A stretch of DNA of 64,000 bases from Choanephora cucurbitarum (Eukaryota; Mucoromycota; Mucoromycetes; Mucorales; Choanephoraceae): contig JAIWNI010000043.1 in the NCBI GenBank assembly GCA_025331435.1, forward strand, positions 124,001-188,000, read 5' to 3'. Both the position numbers and the translations under genes were made by a program. Shown here one piece after another: positions 48,741 through 59,722 of the stretch. The number at the start of each line of letters is the position of its first letter. The stretch's first letter is position 1. The notes beneath the pieces were generated by a model. It did no database searches. It worked only from the letters and a program-made list of their open reading frames with translations, and was not told where the DNA came from.

Positions 48741-49259
48741 ATGAGTAAAGCCTACTATAATAATACTAACACATCTGATGTTGATCAAGAGGCACCTCCA
48801 CCTGCTTATCAAGAAACACCTCCTTTCAATCCCAACTATCAACCGCCATTCCACCCATCCTCTTCACAGCCACTCTATCCTCAGATACCCAGTGCACCTC
48901 AACTCGTCACACCTAATACGCAGATTCGATATCAAACGATTGAGATGCCTTCTGCTGAGCCTGTTCAGATCTCTACACAACGTCGTCATCAACTGATTGC
49001 TGAACATCGCAAATTTCCTCTGGCTGCTATTTTCTTTTTGTTTGGATGGTAAATATGGTTGCTATTTTTTTTTATTCTTTTTTTTTTAATAGGATATAAT
49101 GATAGGTTTTGTCCACCTTTATGGGTGATTGGTGCTTGTTGTTGTGCTGGCAGTCGAAATCCATATGAGTCCTTTTGGGGAAAAGCTAACTTCTTTATGG
49201 CTATGGTGATGATTATCACTTCAGTCATCTATTCCATGATTGCTATGAATGACTTCTAA
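48741..49259 (+). CDS. Small membrane protein with N-terminal Pro-rich PPxY region
   Basis: Two exons (48741-49048 and 49106-49259) give 153 codons. Only the acceptor GATAG at 49105 keeps the frame, joining FFLFG to WFCPPLWVIG. Residues 1-70 are Pro/Gln/Ser-rich, with EAPPPAYQETPP, a PPxY-type motif that in other proteins binds WW domains of Nedd4/Rsp5 ubiquitin ligases. Two hydrophobic segments follow: FPLAAIFFLFGWFCPPLWVI and ANFFMAMVMIITSVIYSMIA, separated by a Cys-rich bend (GACCCAGSRNPYES). It is probably a double-spanning membrane protein of the secretory or endosomal system. I do not recognise its family. Confidence 0.75.
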
Positions 49260-49427
49260 AAAAAAAGCAAGCATTTATTTCTCTTTTTGTAATGTAAATG
49301 CACCTGATACAAGGCAAAGATTACGACTAGTAAATTGAATATCATATACTGGTGTTTGTTTAGTAGGAAATACACCCAATTGTTCTTGGCTATAATAATA
49401 AAGAAGGAATAAGCTCATCATGTTCAC

Positions 49428-51744
49428 TTATACTCTGTTTTCTAAATACCTCTCATGAACTACTTTTCGCTTTCTATCTTGATCTAACTTCATACGCTTT
49501 TCACTCTCTATGGTATCTGACTGTACATCCCAGACACGTACTGTACTATCTGCACTACCAGAGACCAAGACAGTGTTATCTTGACTAAAGGCAAGTGAAT
49601 AGATAAAACCAGTATGTCCTGTCAATGTCTTGATACGTCGACCACTGCCCAAATCCCATAAACAGATTGATCGGTCTTCACCTGCTGAGGCCATATAGAG
49701 ACCATTAGGTGAGACAGCCACTGTTTTGACAGCACCTGTATGACCCGTAAAGACACGTACACAACTACCCTTCTGAACATCCCATAAACGACAGGTACGA
49801 TCACTTGAACCAGTCACTACATATTTTGAATTGGGATGAAATTTGATTGTCTAACACAAAGAGCACATGAGCTTTCTTGCAGTCTTTCGTTATGTATATC
49901 AACTTACATCTACGTCCGATAGATGGCCTGCAAAGATACGTAAAGGATGGATTTGATCACAACTCCATAATCTAGCTGTTCTGTCATGAGAAGCAGTAGC
50001 AAAATAGAATCCAAAGGGACCAAAATCAACATCCCAGACAGGACTATGATGACCTTTATAAACTACCAAGTTAGAATAAGTCTGCGTGTTCCATAATCTA
50101 GCTGTCTTGTCCTCTGAACAAGAAACAAGGTATTTGTTGTCAGGACTGAAGCTGAGACCATAGACAGATCCACTATGACCCACGAGTTTCTTATAGTCTG
50201 AACCATGGCGTTCTCTCTGTCGATTGAGATCATGATAGTCGTTGACATGAGCAGGATTGATGGTGTTTCTAAGGGATCTTAGCTTTTCATTCTTTAAACT
50301 CCAGATCTTGACGAATGATTCAGAGAAACCGGCAGCCATGAGAGTAGCATCCTTGGTTGTTGTCACACAATTTAAGCTACATAACACAATAAATCAACAA
50401 CAGTGCCTATCACTGACTACCCTCTCAATCTATTTACCTATCATGTGTATTATGGAATGTATAACAACAGATACTAGGCAATGAATCATTTAAAGGCATG
50501 CGATGTTGTAAATCTTTCAATAAATCTAATTCAGCTTGAATATCTGTGCCTCTACTATATGTATTATTAAGTTAGTATCCTCCCTTATAACCATTGATCT
50601 TCCATCTTTTTTTTTAGTTACAAAAACTTTACTAAGGCGGTAATGGAATATCACCCAAGGCAGGTCCATCCACAGTAGTCTGTAACACCTTCTTAAAGGA
50701 TTCCAACATGGGATTCTCTTGTTTCTCTACAACAGGCGCATCCTCTTCTTTGTTGACAGTAGGCTGTTGATCGCGAATGGCCTGTTCTACTTCCTCTTTA
50801 AAAGATGGATCCAATGGATACATGCCTAATTGAACAGGTTGTTGATTGAAAGCTTCTAGCTGTTGACTTGGATGACCAATGATCCCAATCACATCTTCCA
50901 TCTCTAATCCGCCTGCAGATTTCAAAAGTTTTCCATGAACAACTTGAATGTTGAGATATTGATTGACGATACGTAACAACAGCATAAATTTGTTGTCTTG
51001 AAGGTAATTCAGAAATAATTCAAAGGGAACACCCGACATGCGTAAGCTGTATTTGTTGTCTCTGTACATCTGAGCCAGTTCATTTTCTTGAAGGTGATGA
51101 GGTTCGGTCACAGTCTCAAGTGTGTTCAGATCAGGTGTATGTAACTCAACATGATCACGCTTATAGGTATCAAAGAAGGGTTTGGCTTTTATAAACAGGG
51201 TAGATTAGATGAAATTGGTTGTAACACTTTCATTCTTTACCTTTTTCGGGTAGACGTTTACTGACGAGATCAAGGTAAGAATGGACAAAGATGGGAAATA
51301 AAACAGATCTCAATTCAGGCTACGTACAATGTGTTGTCAATTACAAAAGGAATATTGTCTTTTTACAAGTCTTGTTCTTACCTTGTACCAATCCAAAGAA
51401 TTCTCGATCCATTCACGCAAACTCTTATAACTCAATCCATAGGCATCAGGACTATCTTCTTCTTCCTCTACTTCTTGTTCCTGCTCTTGTTCGTCTACTG
51501 TTGTTTGTTCTTCTGCTCTCTTTTCTTGTGTTTCCTCTTTCTTTTCTGCTGGTCTATCGACTATGTCTACAGGCACTTTCTCTCCTTTGGATTCACGCAA
51601 GAAAATAGCTTCAGTTGCTTTATAGCCCTTTTTTTGAAGGTAAGACGCGACCATATTGTCAATATCAGTGGCTGAGTGAGTAGCAGCAGCGGCGGCAGCA
51701 GCAGCAGCCGCTTGTTGATCTGAAGATTGTGGTGTATTTGACAT
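49428..51744 (-). CDS. TAF5: TFIID/SAGA subunit TAF5 (LisH and WD40)
   Basis: ATG at 51744. The N-terminus has an Ala run, then a LisH motif (IDNMVASYLQKKGYKATEAI). The TAF5 N-terminal domain follows in several exons: LFPIFVHSYLDLVSKRLPEK, KPFFDTYKRDHVELH and PHHLQENELAQMYRDNKYSL. After an acidic linker come the WD40 repeats: LVGHSGSVYGLSFSPDNKYL, VVYKGHHSPVWDVDFGPFGF, HDRTARLWSCDQIHPLRIFA, TGHTGAVKTVAVSPNG and KTLTGHTGFIYSLAFS, ending before ERYLENRV. This is the complete TAF5 layout. TAF5 dimerises through its N-terminal domain and is the scaffold of TFIID and SAGA in RNA polymerase II transcription. Confidence 0.94.
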
Positions 51745-52090
51745 TGACAAGATATAGAGAAGACAAAAAAAAATTAAAAAAATTCAATGTCTCTCTCTCT
51801 CTCTCTCTCTCGCTCTCTCTTTTTACTGAGACTTAAAAAAACAATTTTCAAGTGCCAATAAGGCCAAGACGAGCCTAATTTTACTTTGAGTATTTTCTTA
51901 CTTACAGCCTAGCAAGGCACTTGTTCTCCCCCTTGGAAAATGTTTCCCTTTTCCCTTGCTTATTCACTCATTCTATCTACTTGGTTTGCATAATCACAAC
52001 CAGGTAAATCCATTTCCAAAATAAAATAGACTCAAATTCCGCTGAGATTTTTATTTCTTTTCTTTTTATTTTTGTAATAAATTAGATACC
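51745..52090. promoter_or_regulatory. Divergent intergenic region between TAF5 and DPM3
   Basis: About 350 bp separate the two divergent starts. A (CT)n microsatellite (51789-51821) and poly-A/T runs are present. It must contain both promoters, but no precise box can be assigned. Confidence 0.4.
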
Positions 52091-52484
52091 ATGACAAGAG
52101 CAACAGAAGCATTTACTTTTGGCCTGATTGCGCTTGTGTCTTATGTAGTCCTTTACTTGGGTTTCTTGCCTTTACCTGAGACTATTCAAGAGAAGATTGT
52201 GCCTGTTGTAAGTTTAATTTGCTTGTGGACGCGTTTCTGTTATGCTCATCAGTTCTTTCTGAAGCTACCTTGGTGGGGTCTGATGACATTTGGCTGTTAT
52301 TGTTTAGGCACCATTGGATTTGCATTATTTACATTCCGTGATTGTCCTGAAGCCTATCATGAATTGATGACTGTAATGTTTATGTATAGTACCTTGAATT
52401 TGATCTGACAGCCTTTTTTTTTGTTCTATTTAGGAAATCACACAAGCTAAAGCAGATTTAACAGCAAAAGGAATGAAGCTCTGA
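52091..52484 (+). CDS. DPM3: Dolichol-phosphate mannosyltransferase subunit 3
   Basis: Three exons (52091-52207, 52253-52372, 52434-52484), all ending on codon boundaries, give 95 codons. Human DPM3 has 92. Two hydrophobic helices (FGLIALVSYVVLYLGFLPLP and LMTFGCYCLGTIGFALFTF) are followed by the family's cytosolic tail FRDCPEAYHELMTEITQAK and DLTAKGMKL, matching the GCYxLGTxGYxxxTFxDC and EIxxAxxDLxxxGL patterns. DPM3 anchors the catalytic DPM1 to the ER membrane for Dol-P-Man synthesis, needed for N-glycosylation, GPI anchors and O-mannosylation. Confidence 0.95.
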
Positions 52485-52875
52485 TCAATAAAGTGATAAT
52501 GGATTCATCCTTCTAGTGTGAAAAAGGAAAAAAGAAGAAGTGCGTGTGTGTGTGTGCAGAAAGAAGAGAATGAATAGTATTTGGCTTTGCAAATTCCTTT
52601 TGTTCACATACCAAACAGGCATTCTCTCTGTAAAAAAGCATATGCTTTTCTTTAAGTCTTTTGAAAGTAAACTTGCAGTATATTGACCCTCTTCTCAGTT
52701 TAAAAAATAAGTAAGACGATATCATATATGCAACCATGTCAAATTTGAAATACACTGGAAGCATAAAACTTCAAGCAAGTGCTTTTAATAATAAAAGATA
52801 AATGTCGTTGGGCTTTTTTGATAAACATAAGTTTATGATTTTTTGCCTAGATAGCCACGTTTAAGACCAGTTCTG
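52485..52875. other. Short intergenic gap
   Basis: Nothing beyond a (GT)n tract near 52542-52556 is visible. The minus-strand ORF 52513-52764 has no motif. Confidence 0.35.
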
Positions 52876-55620
52876 CTAGGCCAAGAATTCATCAAGATGT
52901 TCAGATATATAATGGAGGGACAAGGAGGTACCATTGCTATGAGTTCTCTTTTGCTCTAAAATCTGTAAAACTTGATCTTTAGTATAGTTGGTTGATTCTA
53001 TAAAGCGTTCAATTCTTATAATGATGTTATGTCTACGTTGGTAGAACTTTGAATCGCTGGATGTTCCTCTCCAACTTTTTACGCCATAAACTTCATCAAG
53101 TTTGCAAATGGGATGATGGCCTGGAAGACCGTCAAACCAGAGACGCCAAAGAGCAGACAAAGTTTTGACATTTTTAAATGCTTTGATGTTGAGCTCTAAA
53201 GAGCCGGAGGGGACAGGAGCAGTTTGTACTGATTGAGAGGCTGGAGCAGTTTGTGTTGGTTGAGGAGCCGCAATGGTTGTAGAGCTTAATATAGGAATTG
53301 GGGGGGGGGGGGGGGACTCGGTTTGAAGGACGGGGGGATCGGAGGTAACAGATGGTATTCTGATGTTCGAAGAAAGTGATGTGGCGGACAGTTCTGCTTC
53401 TTGAGAAGGCTCTTGCATATTTAAGCGAACATTGAGGGGGGCACCTTCACTGACAATTCTGTTCCACTGTTGCATCATTGAATGAGCTTGAGTGTTTACT
53501 TGCAGGAAGGGCTCAAGCTGTTGGAATACTGCTGCGGGAAATGCTTGAAAGCCTTGTACTAATGTTGTGAGTGATTGTACTTGCGATGCCAAGACAGAGG
53601 TTTGGTTTTTCAAATCTTGAAGATGAGTTTCCACCTGAGGCATTGCTCGTCTTAATAAAAGATCTGCAGGCTCTTCGGTCGCTTCCAATGCAGCTCTCAA
53701 TTGACTAAAGTAAGAAAAGATTAATATATCAAACAAAGAAACTAAGGTAAAATTATTTACCTTTCAAACTGCAAACACAATTCGTCTTGAAAAAGAGGAT
53801 CATTCCAAAGAAAGTGATTAGGAAACACCTTTTTCATCACTACAGAGTCTTGAAGAAAGACTATGCTCAATTGCACGAGAAGCTGCAGGAAGCCATCAGC
53901 AGCAGTTGATGATTCGGCTACCTCACCTTTTGCTAATCTATCAAGCCAGCCATCGACATACGGGTGCAGCTTCTTGCACAAGTCTTCAGAGGGAGCGATG
54001 GTAGCACGAACCAAATAGAATTGTCCTGCCTCAGAGGTGAAGCCAGCCAGAATTCTGAGAGCCTCTCTTGGCAAGTGGGTCTGATAATTGTTCGTCAAAG
54101 CAGAGGTGTTCCAACGACCTAAACGACGGATAGCCGCTTCACTAGTTCCAAGCGTTTCTGCCATTCGTGAGCCAGACCCTCTCATTGCATGAGTCTTTGC
54201 TTTACTATGGAGACCCACAGCCTTGAAAGCATCCTTGATAGAGCGCAAGTGGTGATTGTGGGAAATGGTCTTTTTAGAACTATGTCTTGATCTTGTCAAC
54301 TTGATGTCAAACCAGTCTCTGTTTTCATTGAACTCTGGAAAGGGTTCGGCATGAACATGCCATCTAGAGAAAAGGTAGAATGAAAGCATCGTTTGGGCAC
54401 AGATGCGAACATCCTTGTTGCGAAGACAAGCAGCGAATTCCAAAAGGCCTTCTTGATTGGTTTTTCCTTGCTTTAAGACCATCACCAAAGCATAACAAGG
54501 TGTGATGCCTTCATTTTCAAGTAACATGAATTGAAGATCCGGAAGCTCTATCATACGAAGATTTTCGCCACGAAGCAAGCCATGATGCTGCAAAAAAAAA
54601 GTAACGCCATTACGAAGATCCTCTTGAGTATTCTTTTCAAAATAGTATTGAACGAGCTTCTCCATTCCAGCAGTGGTAGAATAACCATCAGCAACGGTAC
54701 CAACACCACGGTCGACATAGTTTTCCCGACGATGCTTTTGCTGTTCGCATTCAAGAAGACGCAAAAGCGCTTCTACAAGCTTACCACGGGGATGAGGGCG
54801 ATGGCTATGGGGATCGGCAAGTGCTTGTTCGTTTTACAAGTCAACTACGGCAGCAATGTACATCTTGACTGTAGCAAGACCGACACGTCTATTAGGAGCA
54901 CCTATGACTACACGGCTTTGCATTTCAAGAGCTAATTCATCGTTTTCAAAGGCTGTAGTTGCAATCTCTTCCGAATGAACAAGATCAGAGTCAGAGGGTA
55001 ACAAGGTGGTTGTATCTTGAGAAACAGCAGGAGCTTCTTCAGAGCTTTCCAAAGATCTACTTCTCTTTGTTCCCTTCCTATTTTAGAGAGACACATTAGA
55101 ATGTTTGGTGAGTATAAGTTATAATCTTACTTACTTTTTGTATTCTCAATTGACAACTTATATTTAAGCCGAGTGAGAAACTAATTGAGTGAAGCTTATT
55201 GTATATATGAAGTATCTGAGTCAAAAGAAAGAAATGCAACTTTCGGTCATCGACGGTTTCATTCAAAGGACTAGGAGGACAGTGGGTATGACACCATCTC
55301 AAAAATTCCTTTTTCTTTGACTCATAAGACTTGATAATATTCTTGGGTCTGTTGTTTCTGGCTTTTTGTGCAGTGTCTTGTGCAGCAGCTTCAACACCTT
55401 GAGCATATGCATAATGTTGATTTATAACTTGAGCATAATCAGTTTGGACAGTTGGCAAAGGAGCAAAGTGCTGTTAATCGTCACGAAAAGTACTGCTAGA
55501 GGCATAGGGTTGTCTGAATTGGTTTCTATTGTCTAAGTTTCGCTAAATAGTTTACATGTTAGCCCTTTAATGATTCGATCAAAAATAGAAAGAGAATACA
55601 GTACTGCTAGGTCTAGTCAT
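52876..55620 (-). mobile_element. Crypton: tyrosine recombinase with GCR1_C-type domain, two nonsense codons
   Basis: The gene starts near an ATG at 55620 (MTRPSS), followed by an intron. Segments of the N-terminal region follow: NRPKNIIKSYESKKKEFLRW, then VVIGAPNRRVGLATVKMYIA. The recombinase core has HGLLRGENLRMIELPDLQFM (box I Arg), LKQGKTNQ (Lys), then THAMRGSGSRMAETLG (the HxxR pair), RLGRWNTSALTNNYQTHLP (W and the catalytic Tyr). An intron at 53756-53701 precedes a Q/P-rich region with a coiled-coil-like segment and a GCR1_C-like DNA-binding domain (LWRLWFDGLPGHHPICKLDE, SKFYQRRHNIIIRIERFIES). Stops TAA at 55476-55474 and TAA at 54836-54834 lie in frame between conserved segments. The 16-base G run at 53300-53315 encodes a poly-Pro stretch. 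Confidence 0.8.
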
Positions 55621-56676
55621 TTTGTCAATTGGCAACAAGAAGTGTTGTTAAAGTATGATATTTGACAGCTCCTGATCAAAACTTTAAGACTTTATATACT
55701 TTTTGAACCGCTCAATGGATCGTGTACTTCTCATTTCTATTAATGTCACTTCTTTATTTCAGGTGTATTGATGGTATTTTATTGAGCAATTAATCTATAG
55801 TAGTAGCTCCGCTCAATGGATTATCTGTGTTAAGTTCGCTTAAGGCTGGCGATCCAAGTCAGCGACTCAGCTATAGTCGACATATATAATCATCAAGTAT
55901 TTCTCTAAGAAAAAAATCGTGAAATGTTAGAATAAGCCCTCCTTTTGTTATTCCTTGTATTCGAAGAAAAAGACAGCTTCCCACTCGTAGCTGGGTGTCT
56001 AGTTAAAGACAAACTGCAGCCACAAATCTTTCCGACGCAGGGCAGGGTACATGTGTACTTCACCGCTATGTTTCTCAAAAACAAAAAATATAGACACGTA
56101 AAATAAGGACTTATCTTAAAATCATGTGCCTTGTTTTTGCTGTTAATCAATAAGGATTGCTAGGATTGCATAACAATAAGGTGTTTCTTTTAGAGTAGTA
56201 ATCAGCACATGCTGAACAGAGACGTACCCTAACATAAAGACATTTAGTTTGGTAGCCAGCAACCGCACGCTCTGATTTTCTAGACCACCCGTAATTTTTC
56301 ACATATTAATATAAAACCCTGATTCATCAATGGAAATACAGTTTTTCATGAAGTCAGCATCTGAATCCGTCCTTTTCTTAAACCACTCTTATCTCTCTTT
56401 TAGACTTTAAGGACTATTGTGTTTCTCGGACTCGAAATGTGCTCTTTTTTTTGACTGACAGGTTACAAGTTTCGTACAGGTGCTTATGAATGGCTGAATT
56501 TGTAAGCCAAAAATCCTCAGAGGATTTGGTCGAAACTTCAACTACATCATAAACATTAACCTTGCAGTTGCCGAAGCGAAGACTGAGAATGCGGTACTAG
56601 GCTTTCCAGCCACGCTTTGTTTTCAATATCTTTCTAAGCCGCGCATCGTGGATAAACTATGACTGGTGGCATGAGC
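55621..56676. other. Gap between Crypton and DIRS relic
   Basis: The minus-strand ORF 55905-56150 contains CGKICGCSLSLTRHPA but no recognised domain. Sequence identical to part of an element end was not found. No gene is supported. Confidence 0.35.
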
Positions 56677-58060
56677 AATGACTCCCAACAACCACGACTC
56701 TATACCAAAGCAGAGCTTAAGCAAATTATCAGCCAACTCAGAAACGAAGAAAAGCAAGCTACAGAAGATCTCTAGCAACCCATGAGTTGCCACTGGAGAT
56801 TTCTGAGAGCTGTGACAAACTCTCAGGGGCAGACAGAATCGACTTTGTCAAGCGATTCAAGAAGAAACAAACGAGATTCTACCACGAGTACATCACCTTT
56901 GGAGAACAACTCAACAAGAATTACATACAGAGATGTTAAAATCCCAAAACAGAAACGATCAAATAATGAAGATGAAGAGGATAGCGAAAATGTTCACATT
57001 CCAACTCAACCAATGGGCTATGATCGCATGGCGGTTATCAGGCACAAGAAGCAAAGGGAAGGATTAAGTTGTGAATCCATAGAGTATCTAACCAAAACAA
57101 ACAGAAAATCAACCAATGCTAATTACGACCGAAGTTGGAGGAAGTATGTAGAATGGTGTGAAAGACAAACATCACCGATAGACCCTACTGAATATAACCC
57201 AATAACAGCACTCAACTACCTCATGGCGAACAAGGACTTTTCTCAATCTCAACTGAAAATTATCAGAGCATCAATCTCTTCAGTATGGAAGATCTTACAT
57301 CCCAACAAAGGCAACCTAGCTGATGAAAGCATCATATTAGGATTTTTCAAAGCCAAAAGAAATCAAGAAGTTGGAATTCCAAAAAACATCAACTCAAGAT
57401 CTGAGAAACAAAATTAATGATCACTCTCATAAAGAACAAATACGGTAATCAAGAAGATTTGACTTTGAACGAACTACAACAAAAGACAATACTGGTTATA
57501 GAGCTTGCAACTTTTGTCCGACTAAGTTCCGAATTGGGCAAACTACAATACAGAGACATCTTATTTTGATTTGAAGATGACGCAGCTATAAAGCGGACAA
57601 TGCACTTTAGAAAAGTAAAAGAAGCACCGATCAAGACCGTACAGTTACAATGCATAGAAGACAAAGATATCTGCCCAGTACAGACGACTCATATATTTTA
57701 TCAAAGAACATCTCATTTCCGAACATCCCTTCCAAATGACCACACTTTCTTTTTGACATACATTGACAACAAAGACAAAGTCGCCTCAATCAGATCATCG
57801 ACAGTTGCTGGCTGGATCAAAGAACATACGAACAATGCTGGTATTGACACTTCACTATACAAACCTCATTCAATTCGAGCAGATGCAAATACAAAAGCAG
57901 TAGAAATAGGTCATTTTATCTAAACAGTCAAAACACACAGCAATTGGAGCCTAAGATCAATCACGTTCGAAAAACATTATTACAAGCCAAGAAAAGCAAA
58001 GTCAATTTTACAAGACTAGACGAAGAACTGTACCACATTTGAAGTTGGAGCAGAGGCAAA
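56677..58060 (+). mobile_element. DIRS-like tyrosine recombinase relic
   Basis: A stop (TAG at about 56773) separates two starts: MSNDSQQPRLYTKAELKQII, then MSCHWRFLRAVTNSQG. The second frame has STNANYDRSWRKYVEWCERQ, ALNYLMANKDFSQSQLKIIR and ASISSVWKILHPNKGNLADE, matching the SAM-like N-domain of DIRS recombinases. From 57600 a second frame has LQCIEDKDICPVQTTHIFYQ, DHTFFLTYIDNKDKVASIRS and YKPHSIRADANTKAVEIGHF; the HSIR box lies there. The tail includes NWSLRSITFEKHYYKPRKAK near 57940-58000 in another frame. A frameshift and an early stop at about 57415 break it. Confidence 0.75.
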
Positions 58061-58162
58061 AAGGGTTGGTTTAGAAACGACGAGCAATCAACATCATTAG
58101 ATCGAGGTTATTCACTGGTAATGCATCACGTATGGAAAACTGAAGTTTCTTTTCTTTTTTGG

Positions 58163-58441
58163 TTGATTCTTGGTAAACGGACAAAATACACGGATTAAAA
58201 ACGCCAAAAGCAAAAAGAATGGCGTTTCATTTTGGGCAATGTAAAGGAAGGTATAGACTTCCACATAAATATATGGAGGCCTTATCAATTTGAAGATTGC
58301 GAGAATAGATGCTATACCAACACCTTTGTATTTGAGTATCTCTTGCTATCATCGTCTTCTTTGCACGATCTTTTGTTTTCCTTTTTTTGTCACTTTCAGC
58401 CTTTAACTCTCCCGCCTGAATTAGGTCATGTAATACATTAA
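58163..58441 (+). repeat. Dispersed 188-bp repeat, copy 2
   Basis: 58163-58350 matches 45011-45198. A plus-strand ORF runs from 58232 to 58441 (MGNVKEGIDFHINIWRPYQF). The reading frame is better kept than in copy 1, so the repeat may derive from a coding part of an element. Family not identified. Confidence 0.7.
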
Positions 58442-59722
58442 TGCTTACTTATGTAATCGTCAAACGATCGATTTTTGTGCTGTATTTATAGCTGCCATAA
58501 TCTGCCACCTTTATTTTATTGACGTGCCTAACGCTCTATGTGCTGTAAATAACAAGAGAAGTAGAAGAACTCAAAGCAAAGAGAGAGAGAACATACTTTT
58601 CACTTTAATCAATTACACAACCTTTTGGATAATATTTAGAGCGGCTTATAAGAGAATAAACTGGCACTTTTGCCTCTCTATACAAATTCTGCCCGTTAAA
58701 GTAAAATATTCTGCAAGTTTTCATATAAAAAAATGTAAACTGAGTTTCAACGTGCGCCGTAGTGTTTGATTCGTTGGATCAACTTCAATATCTTTTGTTG
58801 TGTGAAATCTCGATTGCTTCGTCGAGTAATCAATTAATGGTTGATTTGTCCAAGCTGTTTTGTTGTTGCTTGATAAACTCAAGCCTGTTGTAAAAGTTGC
58901 CCCTTTTGCAGCTGCTCTTGTGTTGTCTGCAATCTTGTAAAGGCAGTTGATGGATTTGATCGTTTCTGTTTTGTGGTTTTTGCATCTTTGTATATAGTTT
59001 TTATTAAGCTGTTCTCCAATGGGATGTCTTGCAAAATCTAGTGTACGAGGATGGCGTATAACTAGTTCAGCTTCAGAAACGTCCTGATTCATGCAAAACG
59101 TAGAAACTAAGGTTGCGGCTGCTTTTTGTTATAGAGTTACTGCGCGCAATCCAAAGGCTTACTCTCAAATCACACGACTAATGCATTGTTTATGTAAGAC
59201 GGTCGTGCAACTTGATGTTGATGTTTTAAATTGAAGCTAAACAGACCAGGTTTGCATCCCGTTTTTCTTCTTTTGTTGAAACGGGATCTGAATTTACCTA
59301 ACGACTTATAAAATTCTCGCTTATATCTTGACTATAATTCCACCTTTCAACTCAAAAGGAGAATGTTATGTTTCTTAAAATCAATAAGGAGAAAAAGGCA
59401 TTGTTTATTTAAAAAGCAAATTTATCGACTTTATATGTTCTAATGGGTAGCACTTGTGCTTGGCTACACCATACAATTCTAATTAGTTTGTATTGGTGAC
59501 AAGTGTCTCTTAAGGGGATAATATTATAAAATATTATATACACCCCTTTTTCGACAATACTTGTCACACACCCTTCATCACACTTTACTCCCACTATATT
59601 AAACGCTTTTCATACTATTTATTTGCTCCAACTACTATTAAATTATATTATACTTATATTACATCGCTATCTAGCTTACTCTCCCCTTTCTATTATTACT
59701 TCTTTTAATTTTGACACTTTCT
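58442..59722. other. Gene-poor stretch upstream of the intact nuclease-like gene
   Basis: The minus-strand ORF 58721-59092 (MNQDVSEAELVIRHPRTLDF) has an ATG but no domain I recognise. Near 59147-59187 the sequence GGCTTACTCTCAAATCACAC plus GACTAATG looks like a degenerate inverted copy of the TIR-like family at 9816. No confirmed gene. Confidence 0.35.
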
